Source: an uncultured Lachnospiraceae bacterium
Lineage (GTDB): Bacteria; Bacillota; Clostridia; Lachnospirales; Lachnospiraceae
DNA length: 25,166 nt
Assembly (NCBI GenBank): GCA_910587935.1
Contig: CAJUNP010000038.1
Location: 1-25,166, forward strand
Direction: 5' to 3'
Shown here: positions 9,288-16,597 of the stretch, in pieces
Position numbering within the stretch: position 1 is the stretch's first letter
Layout of the letters: each line of letters begins with the position of its first letter
Translations under genes and position numbers: made by a program
The notes under the pieces: generated by a model
Database searches by the model: none
What the model was told of the DNA's origin: nothing
The model's input: the letters and a program-made list of their open reading frames with translations, nothing else

Positions 9288-9719
9288 CTATAAACCGGAA
9301 AGCGCATCCTGTGAAATTGTATGAATTCCCTTCCTGTTCAAAACCTCTTCCGCTTTCTCGTTGTCTTCCACCCGCAGAACCATATAGGCCGTAGCCTCCT
9401 GCCTGGTCAGAAACGCATACATATACTCCAGACTTATACCGCCGTCTCCAAGCGTTTTTAGTATCCTAAACAGGCTTCCCGGCTCATCCGGCATTTCTAC
9501 CGCCAGCACAGGTGTTATAGAAACCACATAGCCAGCCTCCTTCAGAACGCAGGACGTCGCATATGCATCGTCCACAATCATTCTCACAATGCCGAAATCC
9601 TGCGCTTCCGCAATGGATAAAGCCCGCATGTCAATATCCTGCTGCTGTAAATATTCGGTTAACTCAGCCAGTTTTCCCGCCTTATTTTCTACAAATACAG
9701 AAATTTGTTTTACTGTCAT
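9288..9719 (-). CDS. Tandem ACT-domain amino-acid-binding protein
   Basis: A 143-residue protein made of two ACT-type halves: ~1-65, opening VKQISVFVENKAGKLAELTEYL, and ~70-140, opening like VEMPDEPGSLFRIL. ACT domains bind amino acids and regulate enzymes allosterically. Stand-alone double-ACT proteins next to phenylacetate-CoA ligase genes are common in anaerobic Firmicutes and Archaea, so it may sense an aromatic amino acid or related ligand for PaaK (inference from neighbourhood). Start: ATG 9719 with GGAGG upstream. It is 37 bp downstream of paaK and surely in the same transcript. Confidence 0.85.
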   Translation of the reverse strand: MTVKQISVFVENKAGKLAELTEYLQQQDIDMRALSIAEAQDFGIVRMIVDDAYATSCVLKEAGYVVSITPVLAVEMPDEPGSLFRILKTLGDGGISLEYMYAFLTRQEATAYMVLRVEDNEKAEEVLNRKGIHTISQDALSGL

Positions 9720-9756
9720 AAACGCCTCCTATCTGAATATCCGCCAGTCTGTTCCG

Positions 9757-11064
9757 TTATCCCTGATATAAATTTCTCCGGTCAATCACGCGAACCGCTT
9801 TTCCCTCGCTTCTGGTAATTGCCTTTGGATTGACAAGTTTCACTTTTACATAGATGCCAAGCATAGCCTTTAATGCATCTACCAGCTTCTTTTCTCTTCC
9901 TGCAACGATACCTGCATTGTCTGAGAACATTTCCTGCGTCATTTCCACTTGAACCTCAATCGTATCGCTGTTATTATGACGGTCCACAATAATCTGGTAG
10001 TTTGCCGGATATCCCTGATTGAGCAGTACGGTTTCGATCTGTGACGGGAATACGTTAACGCCTTTGACAATCAGCATATCGTCGCTTCTTCCCAGCGGTT
10101 TCGTCATTTTTACATGGGTACGTCCGCAGGAACATTTTTTATGGCTGAGAATGCAGATATCTCTGGTCCGGTAACGGATCAGCGGAAACGCTTCCTTGGT
10201 AATGCTGGTAAACACTAACTCACCCTTTTCTCCGTCAGGAAGCACTTCTCCCGTCTGGGGATTGATTACTTCGGCAATAAAATGATCCTCATTTATATGC
10301 ATTCCGGTCTGCTCGCTGCACTCAAACGACACTCCGGGCCCGGAAATCTCCGTCAGGCCATATATGTCGAAAGCTCTGATTCCCAGCTTTTCTTCAATGT
10401 CACGGCGCATTTCTTCCGTCCACGCCTCAGCGCCGAATATTCCCGCTTTCAGTTTGATTTTATCCTGAAGTCCCCTTTCCCATATGGATTCGGCAAGATA
10501 AGCCGCGTATGAAGGAGTACAACACAAAATGGTGGAACCCAGATCGCACATAAACTGAATCTGCCTCTCCGTATTGCCCGATGACATGGGAAGCGTCAGG
10601 GAACCGATTTTGTGGGAACCGCCGTTTAAACCGGGACCCCCGGTAAATAATCCGTATCCATAGCAGACATGCACCACGTCTTCCCTTGTTCCGCCGGCGG
10701 CTGCAATGGCTCTGGCGCAGCACTCTTCCCACAGATCGATATCATTCTGCGTATAAAAGGCTACAACCCTGCGTCCCGTAGTTCCGCTGGTAGACTGAAT
10801 TCTGACACAGTCCGACAAAGGCGCCGCCAATAACCCGTACGGATAGGCATCCCGCAAATCGTCTTTTGTCAGAAAGGGAAGCTTATGTAAATCCTCCGCC
10901 GACCGGATATCTTCCGGCTTCATTCCGGCTTCGTCCATTCTTTTCCTGTAAAACTCCACATTTTCATAAACCCGCTTCACGGTCTTTATCAGCCGCTCAT
11001 CCTGCCAGGCGCGGATTTGTTCCGAAGACGCACATTCGATCTCCGGCTGGTAATACTGTTCCAT
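9757..11064 (-). CDS. paaK: Phenylacetate-CoA ligase family enzyme
   Basis: An ATP-dependent aryl-acid CoA ligase of the ANL superfamily: acid + ATP + CoA gives acyl-CoA + AMP + PPi. Motifs: the AMP-binding loop STSGTTGRR (~90-98), YGLTE in the middle, the C-rich CSCGR segment, KGVNVFPSQIE at the hinge and a C-terminal lysine in SEGKAVRVID. With the start at ATG 11064 the protein has 435 residues, the normal PaaK size. An in-frame TTG at 11112 would overlap the promoter and is rejected. In anaerobes these ligases often work with indolepyruvate or related oxidoreductases (iorAB), but none lies in this window. The substrate (phenylacetate, indoleacetate or a relative) cannot be fixed from sequence. 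Confidence 0.92.
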   Translation of the reverse strand: MEQYYQPEIECASSEQIRAWQDERLIKTVKRVYENVEFYRKRMDEAGMKPEDIRSAEDLHKLPFLTKDDLRDAYPYGLLAAPLSDCVRIQSTSGTTGRRVVAFYTQNDIDLWEECCARAIAAAGGTREDVVHVCYGYGLFTGGPGLNGGSHKIGSLTLPMSSGNTERQIQFMCDLGSTILCCTPSYAAYLAESIWERGLQDKIKLKAGIFGAEAWTEEMRRDIEEKLGIRAFDIYGLTEISGPGVSFECSEQTGMHINEDHFIAEVINPQTGEVLPDGEKGELVFTSITKEAFPLIRYRTRDICILSHKKCSCGRTHVKMTKPLGRSDDMLIVKGVNVFPSQIETVLLNQGYPANYQIIVDRHNNSDTIEVQVEMTQEMFSDNAGIVAGREKKLVDALKAMLGIYVKVKLVNPKAITRSEGKAVRVIDRRNLYQG

Positions 11065-11114
11065 ATCTGCACTGTTCCTTTCTATTTCATTATTCTTAGT
11101 ATTTTCTACCAAAA

Positions 11115-11143
11115 ATTATAACACACTCTTTTTCCGATGTCTA
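11115..11143 (-). promoter_or_regulatory. Strong sigma-A promoter for the paaK operon
   Basis: TAGACA (11138-11143) and perfect TATAAT (11115-11120) are spaced exactly 17 bp on the - strand. Transcription would start near 11108, about 44 nt before the paaK ATG. It lies just after the terminator of the Rieske gene, so it marks the start of a new transcription unit. Confidence 0.75.
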
Positions 11144-11150
11144 AAGAAAT

Positions 11151-11195
11151 CTCAAAAAGACCCCGGCGGCTTTTGCATCCGCGGGGTTCTCTTAA
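11151..11195 (-). terminator. Rho-independent terminator after the FAD/Rieske gene
   Basis: On the - strand, AACCCCGCGG pairs with CCGCCGGGGT (one bulged C) around an A-rich loop, followed by TTTTTGAG. It lies about 15 bp past the stop codon of the oxidoreductase. Confidence 0.75.
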
Positions 11196-11210
11196 ATCTC
11201 CCATTCTACT

Positions 11211-12560
11211 TTATTTTTTCCGGCAGTCTGTCTGTGCCGGGCCGTCGAGCAGGCGGCCTTCTTTGTCAAACCTTGAACCATGGCAGGGGCAGTCAAAACT
11301 CTCTTCGTCGGGATTGTATTTCAATCTGCATCCCATATGCGGACAGTTGGGTATAATACCGGCGTCTCCCGCCGGCAGCAAATGCCCGGCAAGTCCTTTC
11401 ACCGTATGAGCTCCATGGCAGACAAGCTGACCTGCCGCCTGAACCGTTAAATGCCTGGCCGGTGAAAAAACAGCCGCTTCGGGACATTCCCGGCCGGTGA
11501 TAAGGGCTGTCAGAATCCGGGCGCTTACCATAGCCGAGGTCATTCCCCATTTTCCAAAACCCGTGGCCACGTACCAGTCTGTATAACGGTTTGAAAAACG
11601 TCCGATATAGGGAATTCTATCCGGCGTCATGCAGTCCTGGGCAGACCAGTGTGCCGTTTCTTTGCAGCCGGGATAGAGAATCCGTGCCTGCTTCAGAAGA
11701 TATTCATATTGTCCGCCCTTTTTATTCACTCCGGTCCGGTGTGAACCGCCCCCCAGAAGAAGTTTCTCACCATGGGGCCGGAAAGAAAGCCCGTTTTTGT
11801 CAATTCCCAGATACATGCTTTCCGGAATGTCAGCGCCTTCCAGGGCGATTACACAGCTCCTCTCCTGATACATTCTCGCAAAATAGTATCCCGGTATATT
11901 CATAAAGGGAAAGTGTGCCGCAAATACAATCTGCCGCGCAGTCACGTTCCCTCTGTCTGTTTTTGCACGGCCGCTCTCCACCTTAAGTACCGTCGTCCGT
12001 TCATATACGGTCAATTCTTCGGCTATTCGTTCTAAAAATTTAAGAGGATGGAACCTCGCCTGATCCTCAAATTTTGTTATTCCTGTTACATAAAAAGGAA
12101 GCCCTCCGTCCGTTTGCTCAAAAGATGCCTTTATTCCCAGTTTTGCCGCCGCTTCCGCTTCCCGCTTCAAAAGCGTCTCTTCCTCCCGGGAATATAAGCA
12201 GGCCGGACATCTGACAAAATCACAGTCAATTTCTTTTTCCCGTATCAGTTTTTCATATTCGTCAATAGCATTTTCATTTGCCCGGGCATACTGCTCCGCT
12301 TTTTTACTTCCAAGGGTACGAAGCAGGCGGTCATAAATAAGGCCATGCTGCGATGTGATTTTTGCCGTAGTGTTCTTTGTCTGCCCGCTTCCGATCCTGT
12401 CGGCTTCCAGAACAACAGTGTCAATTCCCGCCTGTTTCAGATAATATGCAGTCAGAATTCCTGCCAGCCCGCCTCCTATGACCAGCGCTTCCGTATCTAT
12501 ATCTCCGGGAAGAGATTCCCTGTTTCGGATTTTTGTTTCCGCCGTCCAGATCGATTTCAT
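11211..12560 (-). CDS. FAD-dependent oxidoreductase (DadA/DAO type) with C-terminal Rieske domain
   Basis: A 449-residue fusion. The N-terminal part (~25-365) is a glycine-oxidase/D-amino-acid-dehydrogenase-type flavoprotein with the dinucleotide motif VIGGGLAGILTAYYL (~27-41) and a C-terminal GFGKWGMTSAM flavin loop. The last ~75 residues are a Rieske [2Fe-2S] domain with CPHMGC (~405-410) and CPCHGSRFD (~422-430), supplying two Cys and two His ligands. It probably passes electrons from an amine or similar substrate through FAD to the cluster; substrate and acceptor are unknown. Start: ATG 12560 after AAGGAGG. It is monocistronic, with a terminator behind it and the 226-bp gap to the chemoreceptor remnant in front; that gap is AT-rich and shows no clear promoter. 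Confidence 0.9.
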   Translation of the reverse strand: MKSIWTAETKIRNRESLPGDIDTEALVIGGGLAGILTAYYLKQAGIDTVVLEADRIGSGQTKNTTAKITSQHGLIYDRLLRTLGSKKAEQYARANENAIDEYEKLIREKEIDCDFVRCPACLYSREEETLLKREAEAAAKLGIKASFEQTDGGLPFYVTGITKFEDQARFHPLKFLERIAEELTVYERTTVLKVESGRAKTDRGNVTARQIVFAAHFPFMNIPGYYFARMYQERSCVIALEGADIPESMYLGIDKNGLSFRPHGEKLLLGGGSHRTGVNKKGGQYEYLLKQARILYPGCKETAHWSAQDCMTPDRIPYIGRFSNRYTDWYVATGFGKWGMTSAMVSARILTALITGRECPEAAVFSPARHLTVQAAGQLVCHGAHTVKGLAGHLLPAGDAGIIPNCPHMGCRLKYNPDEESFDCPCHGSRFDKEGRLLDGPAQTDCRKK

Positions 12561-12786
12561 TATATGCCTCCTTGTTTTTTAATAGCATGCGCCAAAATAC
12601 TGCCGCTATGCAGAATCCTGCGGTTCTGTAAAATTTGATCCAAAAATTCAGAGCATATGACTCTTGAAAAACGAAAAAACTCGTGCTAAAAGCATCAGTA
12701 CCATAAAATGGTTATCCCTTTATATAAAATAATAATTTTTGGAATATCCATATCTGAAATTTAATTTTTATTTCAGGAGGAACCCT

Positions 12787-13966
12787 ATGAAATTTCTGGT
12801 TAATCGAAAGCTTGCCTTACGTATCGGTATTATCACTACCGCAATTACTTTTGCCGGTCTACTGCTATTATGGTTCATTGTATCCAGCCACGTCGCCTCT
12901 ATCGTCCGCCGAAGAATATATGACAGCCTTTGCATTAAGCAGTGAAGTCCGTGATCTTCTTGCCAAACCGGAAGATCCCCTGCTGCTGCAAAATGGACAG
13001 AAATACACGGAAGATTTTGCTGCCGTCAAAGGTATATTCGAGGGATTATACATTGTGACTCCCTCCACCTATATCCTGACACATACTTCCCAGAATGCGA
13101 TCGGAATAACTACCAGGTCCGGCGAATCTCTGGATGAATTCCGGGATACAATTTTATCCGAACCACAGCTGACCAATCTGGGAATCATGAAATCCCCGGG
13201 AACCGGCAGTATGATTCTTTCCATGTATTATCCGCTTTTTGACGGCCGGAATTGTATTGGTTATGTAGGCGCCGGCGATTATACAAACCAGCTGATGAAT
13301 GTATTATTGGACTTAAATATAGAAGGTCTGCCTAACAGCGAATATATCTTTTTGAATGTGGAAGACGGTACGTATCTTTATCACAAGGACGAAACACTGC
13401 TGAATACCCAGACAACCGACAGCGGTTATCTGGAAATTCTTAAGCGGATCAAATCGGACGGAAGCACACTGGCAGGCACTTACTCCTATGAGGATCAAGA
13501 CGGCGTAAGCCAACTGGTTGTTTATAAATATTTAAAGGACCGTAACTGGGTTTTCATGGTCCGTGACAATGCGTCTGAAGTTTACGGAAAAGTTGCAGCC
13601 GTCCGTACCGCAGTGGGAATTCTGTGCGCACTTGTTGCAGTGTTCATTATTATGGTAACACTGTTTATCCTTCACCGTGAAGGAAGGGAACTTATGATAA
13701 TGGAACACGCGATCCGGCGTCTTGGCAATCTGGAACTTTCCGCCGACCATAAATTAAAACCATTTTATGGCAGAAAAGATGAAATTGGCATGATTGCACA
13801 GACCATTCATCATGTCTGTGACTGCCTGAGATAAACGATCGAGGATATCGGGCGTATTTTAGGTGAAATGGCGGACGGTAATATTGCCGTTGACGTTACA
13901 AAAATCAGGAGTATCAGAACCAAAAAATATTCTGCAAGACTATGGCTGCATACGCTTCTGAAATAA
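12787..13966 (+). pseudogene. Decayed methyl-accepting chemotaxis receptor (sensor and HAMP remains)
   Basis: ATG 12787 follows AGGAGG and opens a transmembrane helix (~8-32), but that frame stops at 12945. The rest of the protein is in another frame from about 12905: a Cache-type extracellular sensor, a second membrane helix near 13600-13680 and HAMP-like segments. The switch falls at ~12895-12910, where the usual helix between the membrane segment and the sensor is missing, so a small out-of-frame deletion is likely. A TAA at 13832-13834 interrupts the HAMP region, after which the same frame continues with recognisable HAMP sequence (TIEDIGRILGEMADGNIAVD) to about 13900 and then loses similarity. 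The whole methyl-accepting signalling domain is absent, and the metallopeptidase gene overlaps the 3' end. The protein is almost certainly non-functional. Confidence 0.8.
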
Positions 13967-15241
13967 TTCATATGCCTTAACTGATAAAAATTTTTTATAA
14001 TCAGCATGGCCTGTAAATTCAAACAATTCCGGACGATTCATTTTTTTATACAGTAAATCATACATCTGCTGGGGACTCTCAATATTTCTGCGATTATTTG
14101 CAGCTCCAATAATTCCGCTTATAGACATTCTTTTTTTCTTAAACTCTTCACCCGGATATATTTCTTTTAATATTATATTCAGTAAAATTTTACTGTCTGT
14201 TCCTGTCCTATTCCAATATTCCGGATCTTGGTATACTCTTTCTTTAACAATCATGATCTGGTAATTTTTTTCAATTACCATACTTACATAATAGTACGCA
14301 TTTTGAATACAAAAATCTTCCAGTCTTTCCATCGATATATCATACGGTACAATTGTATCTACACCTTCACTCAAAATTCGCAAATGGAGTGTCTGTCCTT
14401 TATAAAGACAAAGTATGTATTTGTCAGAAACATACTGTAAAACAGACTTAATACAATGCATCAGGCTTAATAAATTATTACCGGAAAATTCCATTAATGT
14501 TGGCAGTAAATTTCCATGGTTTTCATGATACCGTTTCTGAAATTTTTCTTTATCAGGGCATTTACAAAATTCAAAATATTCTATTTGATAAGTACCTATT
14601 TTATACTGTTTCCGGACCGTAGAAAGCGCCTCGCAGCTTTCAGCAAAATCGGTTTCCCTCAGACATATTTCCATGGTTTTCTCTGCCACAAATTTTTTTC
14701 CAAAAGTGGCTTCTCCCATGTAAACAATCATTACGTTTCCGGAAGAAAACGCATTTTCCAAAGCGTAAAACGCCGCCATGACGGAGGTTTGTGCAAGTTC
14801 GCATAATATATTTACCAAGATATCGATTCCCTGCTGCATATACCGTTCAATTTTTTCTTTTACCCAGTCTGTCGGCATCAATAATTCAGACGCAAAAACA
14901 TTAGCCTCTTTTTCCTGTATATCCAACATATTATGCATACTATATTCATTATCAGTCTGGCATATGGTGACATCGTCATGCCAGCCAATAAAAATATGGC
15001 CTAACTCATGAGCAATGGTAAATCTTTTTCTTGGCATGTATTCTATATCTGAATTGATTACAATTTTTAATTTATCTTTTTTCAGCTCTGAGTATCCGTC
15101 TTCATTCCGCTTCAGTGATTTTTCCGTTATTTCTATTCCTTTTTCTTTAAATACATTATCAAAGTCAGCGGGAAACTTCAAATCATATTTTTTTCTTACT
15201 TTATTAGCTATTTTTCTTACTGTTTTTTCCTTATTTTCCAT
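13940..15241 (-). CDS. ImmA/IrrE-type metallopeptidase with long C-terminal extension
   Basis: A 433-residue protein. Residues ~1-180 form an ImmA/IrrE (COG2856) zinc peptidase with H78-E79-L-G-H82 and the downstream E-K-E-A-N-x-F-A motif (~110-117) that gives the third ligand. Family members cleave repressors (ImmA on ImmR, IrrE on DdrO) or act in toxin-antitoxin loci. Residues ~190-433 carry no motif I recognise; they are hydrophobic/aromatic mixed sequence and could sense a signal or bind the substrate. The start ATG overlaps the end of the 101-residue gene by 11 bp, so it is translationally coupled to the toxin/antitoxin pair. No Xre-type repressor is nearby, so the natural target may be the 101-residue protein (inference). 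The gene is visibly richer in A+T than its neighbours. Confidence 0.87.
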   Translation of the reverse strand: MENKEKTVRKIANKVRKKYDLKFPADFDNVFKEKGIEITEKSLKRNEDGYSELKKDKLKIVINSDIEYMPRKRFTIAHELGHIFIGWHDDVTICQTDNEYSMHNMLDIQEKEANVFASELLMPTDWVKEKIERYMQQGIDILVNILCELAQTSVMAAFYALENAFSSGNVMIVYMGEATFGKKFVAEKTMEICLRETDFAESCEALSTVRKQYKIGTYQIEYFEFCKCPDKEKFQKRYHENHGNLLPTLMEFSGNNLLSLMHCIKSVLQYVSDKYILCLYKGQTLHLRILSEGVDTIVPYDISMERLEDFCIQNAYYYVSMVIEKNYQIMIVKERVYQDPEYWNRTGTDSKILLNIILKEIYPGEEFKKKRMSISGIIGAANNRRNIESPQQMYDLLYKKMNRPELFEFTGHADYKKFLSVKAYELFQKRMQP

Positions 15242-15536
15242 TATTTTTATACTCTTTTACAGCATTCAAATCATACGACCGCGCCGCAAGTCTGTCTTCA
15301 TCCGACATTGAATAGTAATTTTTAAGTTCCAGCCCATGTCTCCTGCAATACAGCACATCCCGGAGAATATCATCTCCCTCTTTAAGCCACATTTCATACT
15401 CATAATTGTCAAGACCTATAAACTCTTTTAACGTCATTTCCATATCTTCCGAAGTATGCCATTTTTCTACATAATCTTCTATTTCATCCAGCATCACGCC
15501 TTCTTCCAATACATCAGAAATAAAATTTTTATACAT
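15231..15536 (-). CDS. Small acidic protein, putative antitoxin/immunity partner of the E3-type toxin
   Basis: A 101-residue, strongly acidic protein (many Asp/Glu, e.g. DVLEEGVMLDEIEDYVEKWH). It has a central pattern of EKWH, KEFIGLDNYEYEMWL and a C-terminal charged helix. No DNA-binding domain is evident. The ATG at 15536 lies inside the last codons of the toxin gene, and its GGGAGG (15544-15549, 7 nt spacing) is read as toxin codons Gly-Arg, so the two are translationally coupled. An upstream in-frame start at 15560 is less likely. It does not resemble the colicin E3 immunity protein Im3 as I remember it. The antitoxin role is inferred from charge, size, overlap and position. Confidence 0.72.
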   Translation of the reverse strand: MYKNFISDVLEEGVMLDEIEDYVEKWHTSEDMEMTLKEFIGLDNYEYEMWLKEGDDILRDVLYCRRHGLELKNYYSMSDEDRLAARSYDLNAVKEYKNNGK

Positions 15537-15756
15537 GTAAACGCCTCCCTCTTTTCGCATCCTTAATTAGTGCTCCGCTTACGGCGTCCAGCGCACCCAA
15601 ATGAAAACCTCTCCTGTCAAACACTTCTATTTCTCCATGCAATTCGTCCCACGAAAAGTATCTGTCCTTACTTCTGTATATTTTACGTCCGTCAATCACT
15701 TTATAAAATTCAAACAAATCTAAAAAACATGGTTCGGGCCTTGGTACATATGGCAT
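15529..15756 (-). CDS. Stand-alone colicin E3-type ribonuclease toxin
   Basis: A 75-residue basic protein whose C-terminal ~50 residues match the catalytic domain of colicin E3, which cuts 16S rRNA in the decoding site. Shared pattern: RKIY, then W-D-x-x-H-G-E-x-E, then G-x-H-L-G-x-x-D-x-x-(S/T)-G and a terminal K-R cluster. D37, H40, E42, E44 and R69 line up with the colicin E3 residues D510, H513, E515, E517 and R545 (numbering from memory). No translocation or receptor domain is present, and an in-frame TAG lies 9 nt before the ATG, so this is a complete intracellular protein and not the tail of a bacteriocin. It is the first gene of the module, with a GGGGGAT ribosome binding site upstream. 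Confidence 0.82.
   Translation of the reverse strand: MPYVPRPEPCFLDLFEFYKVIDGRKIYRSKDRYFSWDELHGEIEVFDRRGFHLGALDAVSGALIKDAKRGRRLHV
15544..15549 (-). promoter_or_regulatory. Ribosome binding site of the putative antitoxin, inside the toxin gene
   Basis: GGGAGG on the - strand, 7 nt before ATG 15536. It is read in the toxin frame as Gly-Arg, so ribosomes finishing the toxin can restart on the partner gene. Confidence 0.7.
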
Positions 15757-15834
15757 TTTTATCTAATCCCCCTTCTGTTATTAATAATATTTAAAAAAAC
15801 ATTTATTATTCTTATCACCGACATATTAATTATA

Positions 15835-15863
15835 AGTATACCATGACAGGTTATCGGATACAA
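15835..15863 (-). promoter_or_regulatory. Candidate promoter of the toxin module
   Basis: On the - strand, TTGTAT (15858-15863) and TATACT (15835-15840) are 17 bp apart, and the -10 box is preceded by TGG, giving an extended -10. A TATAAT lies 1 bp further downstream (15829-15834) without a good -35. This leaves a leader of about 70 nt before the toxin start. Confidence 0.45.
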
Positions 15864-15889
15864 TCTTTGGATGAATTCTTTTCAAAATT

Positions 15890-16441
15890 TCATTCAGAAA
15901 GCTTTTTTACAATATTATTAAAATCCGTTTTAACAATCTCATACTTGGACGGATCACGCAGAATTGCCGACGGATGGTATGTTGCGGTCAGCGCACAGTT
16001 CTTCCGGCATGTCCATGTGCCATGCTGTCTGGTAATCTTAAAATCCGGTGAAATAATGCGCTGCGCCGCAACACGTCCAAGGCAGACAATGACTTTGGGG
16101 TTCAGGAAAAATGTCTCATATTTCAGATATGGAAAGCACGCTTCCTTTTCCTCTTCTTTTGGATCACGGTTCCCAGGAGGATGGCACTTTAAAATATTGG
16201 TAATATATATTTCTTTTCTGTCAAGTCCGCAATCCCGCAAAAGACGGTCCAATATATCGCCCGACTTCCCGACAAAGGGAATCCCCTGCTTGTCTTCCTG
16301 CGCTCCGGGCGCTTCGGCAATCAACATAAGGTCAGCCTGACGGCTTCCGCGTCCCATGACAGGCTGATGCCTGGTCCGGCTCAATGGGCAGTGCGTACAG
16401 GCATCTATGTGCCGTTCAATATCATTCCATGTATATTCCAT
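15890..16441 (-). CDS. udg: Family 4 uracil-DNA glycosylase (Fe-S)
   Basis: A 183-residue base-excision repair enzyme that removes uracil from DNA. Motifs: an N-terminal CTHC pair, the water-activating/uracil-binding segment EAPGAQEDxxGxPFVGKSG (~36-54), a further Cys in KCHPPGNR, another in EACFPYL, and the C-terminal ATYHPSAILR loop with the catalytic-type His. The four Cys fit the [4Fe-4S] cluster of type 4 enzymes. Start: ATG 16441 with GGGGG 8 nt upstream is preferred over ATG 16456, which has only a weak site. It is divergent from the lipoprotein gene, and the toxin module promoter lies just past its 3' end. Confidence 0.9.
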   Translation of the reverse strand: MEYTWNDIERHIDACTHCPLSRTRHQPVMGRGSRQADLMLIAEAPGAQEDKQGIPFVGKSGDILDRLLRDCGLDRKEIYITNILKCHPPGNRDPKEEEKEACFPYLKYETFFLNPKVIVCLGRVAAQRIISPDFKITRQHGTWTCRKNCALTATYHPSAILRDPSKYEIVKTDFNNIVKKLSE

Positions 16442-16514
16442 AAGCATTTCCCCCATATCCTGACATTATTATACACGTAAATAATAAATTTAGTGAGATA
16501 TTTTTAAAATTATG

Positions 16515-16543
16515 TGGAAATGAAATACGTAACATAGTATAAT
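16515..16543 (+). promoter_or_regulatory. Candidate promoter for the lipoprotein gene
   Basis: TGGAAA (16515-16520) and perfect TATAAT (16538-16543) spaced 17 bp, about 48 nt before the start codon at 16598. Confidence 0.55.
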
Positions 16544-16597
16544 CATTAACCGACAGATATACACCTGTATTAAATGAAACAAAGGAGCGAATGGATT

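Noticed and set aside
11065..11112. Upstream TTG start of paaK
   Set aside because: It overlaps the TATAAT promoter region, and the 435-residue form from ATG 11064 has the normal family length.
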